The notes under the pieces are model-generated. The model was not told where the DNA came from. It did not search any database and saw only the letters and a list, made by a program, of their open reading frames with translations. 64,000 nt of DNA, from positions 285,033-349,032 of the forward strand of contig NZ_JXOJ01000002.1 of NCBI RefSeq assembly GCF_001017125.1, in the 5' to 3' direction. This document shows positions 58,576 through 64,000 of this stretch, in pieces. The position numbers were made by a program, and so were the translations under genes. The stretch's first letter is position 1; every line of letters starts with the position of its first letter. Source of the DNA: Methanoculleus sediminis. Lineage in GTDB: Archaea; Halobacteriota; Methanomicrobia; Methanomicrobiales; Methanoculleaceae.

Positions 58576-61028
58576 GCATCCTCCTCCGGCCCGCCGGCAC
58601 CGTCGGAGACGATGAGCTCAACGACCGTCCCGGCCACCCCCGGCCGGAACGTGATGGTCCCTTCGAGTTGTGCCGCGAGGATCCGGACGAGTTGCAGCCC
58701 CAGGGTCGCCGGTGGCCGGTTAATAACGTCCGGGGGCATCCCGACACCGTCGTCCCGGTATTCGATGGCGAGCCGGTCATCCGGCAGCCGGGAAATCCGG
58801 ATCACGATCGCTCCGTTATCCCTGCCGGCAAACCCGTGCCTGAGAGAGTTGGAGATGAGTTCGTTAAGGATGAGCCCGAGCGGGATCGCTGCATCCCCGG
58901 AGAAGGTGATCATCTCCGCCGTCTCGACGGTGACGGATACGTAGGCCTGCAGGGCGTAGGACTGGACCAGGTCGTCTGCGAGCCTGTGCGCGTAGGCACC
59001 GATGTCAACGGCGGCGAGTGACTCCGATCGGTAGAGGCTCTCGTGGACGAGCGCGAGCGACTTCACCCGGTTCACGCTCTCCCGGATGCTCTCTCGTGCT
59101 TCGGGATTATCTATCAGGCGGCCCTGCAGGGAGAGAAGACTCGAGATAACCTGCATATTGTTCTTCACCCTGTGATGAACCTCCTTTAAGAGCGCCGTCT
59201 TCTCATCAAGCGACATCTGCAGCCGGCGCTCGTACGCCTTCCTCTCCTCGAAGTGCCGGGCGTTGACGATGGCAAGCGCGGCCTGGTCAGCGATCCCTTT
59301 CAGGAACGCGAGATCTCCCGGGGAGAACGTGCGCGGCGCATCAAACATCACCACGTCCAGAGCCCCGATCAGGACACCTTCGTAGAGAATTGCCGCGGAC
59401 GCAACCGCCCGGGGAGGCCGCTCCGGGATGCTCTTCCGGGACATCTCATCCACCCGGAGCATCAGGTCGGGAACGGTGATGATCGGACCCTGTTTGTGCA
59501 GTTCACGCTCGTAAATCGAGAGTGGGATGCACGGCAGGCAACCCTGTGCTCCCTCAGGCACCCCGAACGACCGGGCGGGCACGAGCATACCCCGGTGGCG
59601 ATCCGAGAGGAAGACGACCGCTGCCGGAACCTGGAGCGCCCGGGCTGTCTCCTCACAGAGCGCATCGAGCACGGCATCCTGTGCGATGCTGCAGTTCAGT
59701 CGCGCAGCAATCCGCAGAAGCGTATCAGTCCGATCTCTCTCCTCACGGAGCGCCTGCTCCCGTGTTCTCTGCACGGTAGTATCGCGGACGATCCCGACGC
59801 AGTACCATCCGCCCCCGACCCGCACGGCGGCTATCGAGAGCTCCCCCAGGAAGACCGAACCCCCTTTCCGGGCGAACGTGACGTCTGGAAACCTCAGGCG
59901 GACGGCACCCTGCAGCGCGCCCGCAACGGCATGCCTGATGTCCTTAACATACGGAAGATGGGAATACCCGGGCGGAAAGAGCTGGCCGGGGTCATCCCCG
60001 ATGATCTCGCCCGCTGCGTATCCGAAGAGGTCTTCGGCGCTGTGGTTCCAGTAAGTGATCCTGGCGGAACCGTCCATGACGACGATCGCGTCGGATGCGG
60101 CATCGGCCAGAAGAGCCAGTTTCTGATCGTTCATCCAGGTGTTCCGGGCCTCCCGACGCTTGCGTTCGGTGATGTCATGGCCGACCACCTGGTATTCGCA
60201 GACGGCACCCCCGGTGTCGAAGATCGCCCGGCATACGCTGCGGTACCAGCGTTCCTCGCCGTCCGCCCCGCCGACCCTGAACTCCCGGGTGAGGGTAGGG
60301 GTGAAGGCGTCTGGTGGGCCCGCCCTGACGGGCAGTTCTCCTGCGATCTCAGCCGGGAGGATCTCGTGAGCGCGCATACCGAGCACGTCTTTGCGCTCAC
60401 GCCGGCAGAAGGCACAGAACGCCTCATTTGCGTAGATTATCGTCCCGTCCGGCAGGAGTCTGCAGAGGGGATCGGTCAGGTCTTCGACGATGGCGTGGTA
60501 GTAGGCCTCGGCGGCATGCAGCGCTTCGCACGAACAGGGGCATATCGCGACCGACCCGAGAGTCGCCGCGACCGCCTCCAGGGCACCGGTCTCGAGCCGC
60601 CGCCACCTCCTTCGCCCCGTGTGACCCTTTAATCCCAGGATGCCCTGGAGTTCCGGCCCGCAGAAGATGGGGATCACGATGACCGGCGTAGAGATACCCC
60701 GGACAGGCTGACCCGCCCGGAGCTGATCCTCCCACCCGGGCGGCAGATCCCGGCAGGAGAGACACCCCACTTTACCCTTCGGAACGGCCGCGCCATCGGC
60801 CCATTCGTAACGAAGACGCAGACAGATCCCACCCGTGCCCGGCTTACGGGCGACCTCGGCAAGGCAGACCCGGTTCGCCCGCACCGTCCTCCCGAGGCGC
60901 CGGAGAAAGGCGTACATCCGGGCGTCCCGGGTGACGCTCCCGGAGGAGAGAGACCCCGCACGGTCCAGGGCCGCCACCTGCCTCCGGAGGAGGGGCGCGG
61001 TTCTTCTCCGCCCATTTCTATTACGCAT
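58563..61028 (-). CDS. PAS/GAF sensor kinase of the HisKA_2 class
   Basis: 821 residues, cytosolic. N-terminal region about 1-150 with Cys-rich KVGCLSCRDLPPGW and VIVIPIFCGPELQG looks GAF-like. PAS1 (about 170-285), PAS2 (about 300-420) and a GAF domain (about 430-590; NCSIAQDAVLDALCEETARAL in part) precede the HisKA_2 helix LLKEVHHRVKNNMQVISSLL and an HWE-like ATPase with LNELISNSLRHGF, DDGVGMPP and LGLQLVRILAAQ. It lies between cheW and the PAS protein in one operon; the 8-bp overlap with cheW suggests coupling. Confidence 0.9.
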   Translation of the reverse strand: MRNRNGRRRTAPLLRRQVAALDRAGSLSSGSVTRDARMYAFLRRLGRTVRANRVCLAEVARKPGTGGICLRLRYEWADGAAVPKGKVGCLSCRDLPPGWEDQLRAGQPVRGISTPVIVIPIFCGPELQGILGLKGHTGRRRWRRLETGALEAVAATLGSVAICPCSCEALHAAEAYYHAIVEDLTDPLCRLLPDGTIIYANEAFCAFCRRERKDVLGMRAHEILPAEIAGELPVRAGPPDAFTPTLTREFRVGGADGEERWYRSVCRAIFDTGGAVCEYQVVGHDITERKRREARNTWMNDQKLALLADAASDAIVVMDGSARITYWNHSAEDLFGYAAGEIIGDDPGQLFPPGYSHLPYVKDIRHAVAGALQGAVRLRFPDVTFARKGGSVFLGELSIAAVRVGGGWYCVGIVRDTTVQRTREQALREERDRTDTLLRIAARLNCSIAQDAVLDALCEETARALQVPAAVVFLSDRHRGMLVPARSFGVPEGAQGCLPCIPLSIYERELHKQGPIITVPDLMLRVDEMSRKSIPERPPRAVASAAILYEGVLIGALDVVMFDAPRTFSPGDLAFLKGIADQAALAIVNARHFEERKAYERRLQMSLDEKTALLKEVHHRVKNNMQVISSLLSLQGRLIDNPEARESIRESVNRVKSLALVHESLYRSESLAAVDIGAYAHRLADDLVQSYALQAYVSVTVETAEMITFSGDAAIPLGLILNELISNSLRHGFAGRDNGAIVIRISRLPDDRLAIEYRDDGVGMPPDVINRPPATLGLQLVRILAAQLEGTITFRPGVAGTVVELIVSDGAGGPEEDACTA

Positions 61029-61503
61029 CTCTTCTGGTCACCAGATCCTTGACGGCCTTCTGGATATCGATCCAGATGATGAGATCTTTGTCACCCTTCT
61101 TCTCCCTGTCAAGTCCGTCGCTGCCGTGTAACTTGATGATTCCCTTCATGTAGGCCTGGTTTGAGATGGCCTCGTCCATCCGCTCGACATCGGTCTCCGC
61201 GACCTGGATGACGCTATGAACATCGTCGACGACGATCCCGATATTCGACCCGCCGGAGGCTTCGGGGGCCAGCACGATGATCTTCTGGCTCTCGGTGTCT
61301 TCCTGTCCGGAGAGACCCAGCATCTGGTAGAGGTTGATGATGTTGGTGATCTCCCCCCGGAGGTTCATGATCCCTTCGAGGTAGGGCGGTGCTCTCGGCA
61401 CCGGCGTGATCGGCATCATCTCGACGATCTCCTGCGCAAGGTGGATGTCGAGGGCATACAGCGATCCCCCGACCTGGAACTCAACAACGCCTATGGTTGC
61501 CAT
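61021..61503 (-). CDS. cheW: CheW-type chemotaxis adaptor
   Basis: 160 residues: VEFQVGGSLYALDIHLAQEI, VPRAPPYLEGIMNLRGEITN and IGIVVDDVHSVIQVAETDVE match CheW, the scaffold joining chemoreceptors to CheA. The ATG at 61503 is preferred because GGGGTG lies 6 nt upstream. It follows the chemoreceptor gene by 15 bp and overlaps the next kinase by 8 bp. No CheA is in the window, so the kinase partner may lie beyond the edge or be the adjacent HisKA_2 kinase. Confidence 0.94.
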   Translation of the reverse strand: MATIGVVEFQVGGSLYALDIHLAQEIVEMMPITPVPRAPPYLEGIMNLRGEITNIINLYQMLGLSGQEDTESQKIIVLAPEASGGSNIGIVVDDVHSVIQVAETDVERMDEAISNQAYMKGIIKLHGSDGLDREKKGDKDLIIWIDIQKAVKDLVTRRDA

Positions 61504-61518
61504 ACTCCACACCCCGCT

Positions 61519-64000
61519 CTAGAACGAGAACCGCTGCATGGTCGCCTTGAGGTCGCCTGCCATGTTGTTGAGTTCGTGCGCGGCGCTGCCGATCTCTTCG
61601 GTCGACGCGCTCGTCTCCTCGGAGAGCGACGCCAGGTTCTCCACCTCCGCCTGGGTATCCTTGGTCAGACGGGTTCCTTCGCCCATCGCCTCGACCACGC
61701 GGTTCGCGACGTTGGCCTGGCCCTCGATTGCCCGTGCGATCTCGCCCATGTCGCCGCTGACCAGCTCTGCCCCGGAGACGATCTTCTTCAGTTCGGCGAT
61801 GGTGCGGTTGACGCTCTCGACACCCTCCTCGATCTCCGCATAGACCTGTTCCATATTCGTCGCGGTCTTGTTGCTGTTTGCGACGATCGAAGCGATGAGA
61901 TCCTCGATGTTGTGGCTTGCCTTCTTGGATTCTCCGGCAAGGTTCCTGATCTCGCCCGCGACAACCGCGAACCCGCGGCCGTGCTCTCCGGCGCGGGCGG
62001 CCTCGATCGCGGCGTTGAGCGCGAGGAGGTTGGTCTGGTTGGCGATGTCGTTGATGAGCTTCACGATCTTTCCGATCTCGTCCATCTGCTCGTTGAGCTG
62101 GATGATCTCGTTCATGCTCTGTTGCGAGATCTTCTCGACGACCGCCATCTTCTGCTTGGCGGCTTCACCGAGTTCCAGACTCTCCCTTCCGGTTCGAACC
62201 GCCTCGTTGGTGGTGCCGAGCACTTCCTGCGCCGTGCCGGCGATCTCTTCGTTGGAGGCGGAGAGATCCGCCATCTGGCCCTCGACACTCTCGATCTGAT
62301 CGAGAACCCTCTTTGCCAGGTCGGCGCACTTCTGGCTCGTCACCGCCACCTGTTCGGTTGCCTTCGCGATCTCGTCGGAACTCTTGCTCGTATCCTGGGT
62401 GCTGCTCTCGAGCTGGACGATGGCATCCTGCATCTTCTTGAAGGGAACGACGATGGTATCCAGGGTCTCGTTGATGCCTTCCATGATCGTGCGGTACTCT
62501 CCTTCGTGCTTCGCTGCGTCGGCGCGCACGCCGAGCTGTCCCTTCCGGGCCGCCCGGGTCAGCGTATCGGTATCTTTGACCAGAGCCTGGAGTGTCTCCA
62601 GGGTGCGGATGAACGCCGGGACAAGCCGGTCCTGTTCGGAACGACCACCGAGCTGACGGTAGTGGTCGAGCCGGGAGAGGTCGCCGTGGCTGATCATCTC
62701 GACGGTATCTGCGACGTAATTGACCCGATCCTGGACATCATTGACGGCTGTCGCGACTTCAGCGAAGACGCCCCGGTACTGTCCGGTCACCCGCACCGTG
62801 TGGTCGTTGACGGCCATCCGCTGCAGGGCATGGTTTGCCTCGACAAGCCCGGCGAGGCCGTCGATGCACTGGTTCAGGCTCTCCTTGATCTTGTTGAAGT
62901 CGCCCCGGTACTCGGCCGTGATCTTTTCCGGGATCTCTCCGCGGCCGATCTGGTTGATGTAGTTCGCCGTGACCTCTATCGGGTCCATGAACGCATCGAG
63001 GACTTCGTTCACGCCCTCGAGGATCGAGCGGTAGTCCCCCTGGTGTTTGGCGAGGTCGGCACGGGCGTCAAGTTTCCCGGCGGCGGCGCCCCGGGTGAGC
63101 CGCTCCGTATCGGCGATCACGAGCCCGATGGCCTCTTTCACCCTTCCCAGGTTCCCGGTAATCTTGGTGAAGTCCCTGCGCAGATCCTCGGTATACTCGT
63201 CGGCGTCGGCGACCGCGAGATCGAAGTTAAGGTCACCCCGGGCGAGCAGTTCCAGGTTTCCGGCAAGCCGGTCGACCTCGTGTTCCATGTATTCCGAGAC
63301 TCTGGCCCTATCGGTGATCTCTTCGATAATCTCGACGTGGCCCATCGGCTCGCCGTCCGCGTCCTTCACGTAGAAGGTGTCGACCTGGAATTTGCCGCCG
63401 TTCATCTCGAAGAGTGTCTGGGTCTCGCCCTGCCGCAGACGGGCTATGGCGCACTGGCCGGTGCTGCAGATCCCGGTATTCCAGGTGCTGCACGGTTTCC
63501 CGATGATGTCGGCGCGCTTCCTGCCGATCAGCTTCTCCGCCGCTGCATTGACGAGCGTCCAGTTCATATCGAGGTCGGTGACCGCGATCGGGAACTGTAC
63601 TGCATCGAGGATCGACTCGTACCAGGCGGCGACGTTTGCGGCCGCCTTCTTCTCCCGGGTGACGTCCACTAATTCCATATGCGCCCCCCTGACGTTGCCG
63701 ACGGCGTCAAGCAGCGGCGCCGCCCATTCCTTGAGGAGGAGGACGCCCTTCGGGCACCGGATCTTCACCTCGGCAGCGGTGAGGCGTCTCTCGCTCATGG
63801 AGATAGCAATGCTGTCGCCTTTCAATTCCAGGATATCGAGGGCCTTGACGTTCAGGCGCAGGCCCTCTTCACGACTCCATCCAAAGAGCTCAAGCGCCGC
63901 GTCGTTGAGGTCGATGAAGTTGAGGTCGCTGTCCACGGTGATCATGGGCAGGGGGTTCCTGTCAATCGCCGTCCGGGTATCGGCAATCTTTGTGAGAGTT
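61519..64000 (-). CDS. Soluble methyl-accepting chemotaxis protein, PAS and poly-HAMP-like (5' end outside the window)
   Basis: 827 visible residues; the frame is open beyond the window edge, so the true start is missing. No membrane segment is visible. Two PAS-type domains (MITVDSDLNFIDLNDAALEL; then VTDLDMNWTLVNAAAEKLIG) precede duplicated HAMP-like linkers sharing LTRxAxxGxLxxRADxAKHxG, and a signalling hairpin with NQTNLLALNAAIEAARAGEH in part. The second PAS has Cys in GKPCSTWNTGICSTGQCAI. It probably forms arrays with CheW in the cytosol. Confidence 0.93.
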   Translation of the reverse strand, partial: TLTKIADTRTAIDRNPLPMITVDSDLNFIDLNDAALELFGWSREEGLRLNVKALDILELKGDSIAISMSERRLTAAEVKIRCPKGVLLLKEWAAPLLDAVGNVRGAHMELVDVTREKKAAANVAAWYESILDAVQFPIAVTDLDMNWTLVNAAAEKLIGRKRADIIGKPCSTWNTGICSTGQCAIARLRQGETQTLFEMNGGKFQVDTFYVKDADGEPMGHVEIIEEITDRARVSEYMEHEVDRLAGNLELLARGDLNFDLAVADADEYTEDLRRDFTKITGNLGRVKEAIGLVIADTERLTRGAAAGKLDARADLAKHQGDYRSILEGVNEVLDAFMDPIEVTANYINQIGRGEIPEKITAEYRGDFNKIKESLNQCIDGLAGLVEANHALQRMAVNDHTVRVTGQYRGVFAEVATAVNDVQDRVNYVADTVEMISHGDLSRLDHYRQLGGRSEQDRLVPAFIRTLETLQALVKDTDTLTRAARKGQLGVRADAAKHEGEYRTIMEGINETLDTIVVPFKKMQDAIVQLESSTQDTSKSSDEIAKATEQVAVTSQKCADLAKRVLDQIESVEGQMADLSASNEEIAGTAQEVLGTTNEAVRTGRESLELGEAAKQKMAVVEKISQQSMNEIIQLNEQMDEIGKIVKLINDIANQTNLLALNAAIEAARAGEHGRGFAVVAGEIRNLAGESKKASHNIEDLIASIVANSNKTATNMEQVYAEIEEGVESVNRTIAELKKIVSGAELVSGDMGEIARAIEGQANVANRVVEAMGEGTRLTKDTQAEVENLASLSEETSASTEEIGSAAHELNNMAGDLKATMQRFSF

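Noticed and set aside
61216-63672. 818-codon open frame on the plus strand
   Set aside because: It is antisense to the chemoreceptor, whose domain motifs are clear. High GC content leaves long antisense frames open; the translation has no recognisable motif.

Overview
The window looks like a chromosomal segment of a high-GC methanogenic archaeon of the Methanomicrobiales, most like Methanoculleus; that genus assignment is inference. The archaeal evidence is direct: ribosomal protein S19e, RNase P component 4 (Rpp21 type), an eIF1/SUI1 factor, a PDCD5-like protein, a PIN-ATPase-KH protein, TATA-type promoters with leaderless or near-leaderless starts, tRNA genes without encoded CCA, and several euryarchaeal families of unknown function (DUF371, DUF473, DUF5611, HVO_0476 zinc finger). 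No rRNA, CRISPR array, intact insertion sequence or prophage was seen.

Layout. 0-4.3 kb: a minus-strand information-processing block (PDCD5-like, S19e, YhbY, RNase P component 4), then purN, a CorC/HlyC-type membrane protein and a TIM-barrel sugar isomerase. 4.3-11.6 kb: xseA/xseB (exonuclease VII, a bacterial-type enzyme), a multi-PAS histidine kinase, small conserved proteins, a thioredoxin-like protein, a membrane-anchored FKBP-like protein, an Hsp20 and a CBS-ParB fusion. 11.6-15 kb: two unrecognised polytopic membrane proteins; the first is internally duplicated and preceded by a nested inverted repeat in its probable 5' leader. 15-21.7 kb: NDP-sugar pyrophosphorylase, cysteine-cluster proteins, eIF1, a B12-dependent class II ribonucleotide reductase divergent from cobyric acid synthase, and a GrpB-family protein. 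21.9-28.1 kb: an archaeal type IV pilus/secretion module (two TadC/GspF-type membrane proteins, a GspE-type ATPase with a long disordered N-terminus, an accessory protein) with a divergent prepilin peptidase; no pilin gene is visible. 28.1-40.8 kb: hisI, PIN-ATPase, leuS, PAC2-like chaperone, tRNA-Arg, metG, DHH phosphoesterase, tRNA-Phe, TrpF and small conserved proteins. 41-50.5 kb: a PAS/GAF histidine kinase, a ferritin-like protein, a second Hsp20, trehalose synthase TreT, a two-component pair and the riboflavin/F420-pathway reductase arfC. 50.5-57.9 kb: a lipoprotein, an FMN-binding glutamate-synthase-like protein, an NDP-sugar epimerase and a two-subunit 2-oxoacid:ferredoxin oxidoreductase. 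57.9-64 kb: a minus-strand signalling operon of a soluble chemoreceptor (5' end outside the window), CheW, a HisKA_2 kinase and a PAS protein whose H-box-like segment has no histidine.

The region mixes core metabolism with a dense sensory complement: four histidine kinases, one response regulator, one chemoreceptor and CheW. Two families of GC-rich palindromic repeats lie between genes (near 43.6 and 55.1 kb; near 8.0 and 21.7 kb). The least explained items are the duplicated membrane protein with its structured leader, the pilus module lacking a pilin, the histidine-less PAS protein coupled to a kinase, and the palindromic repeats.
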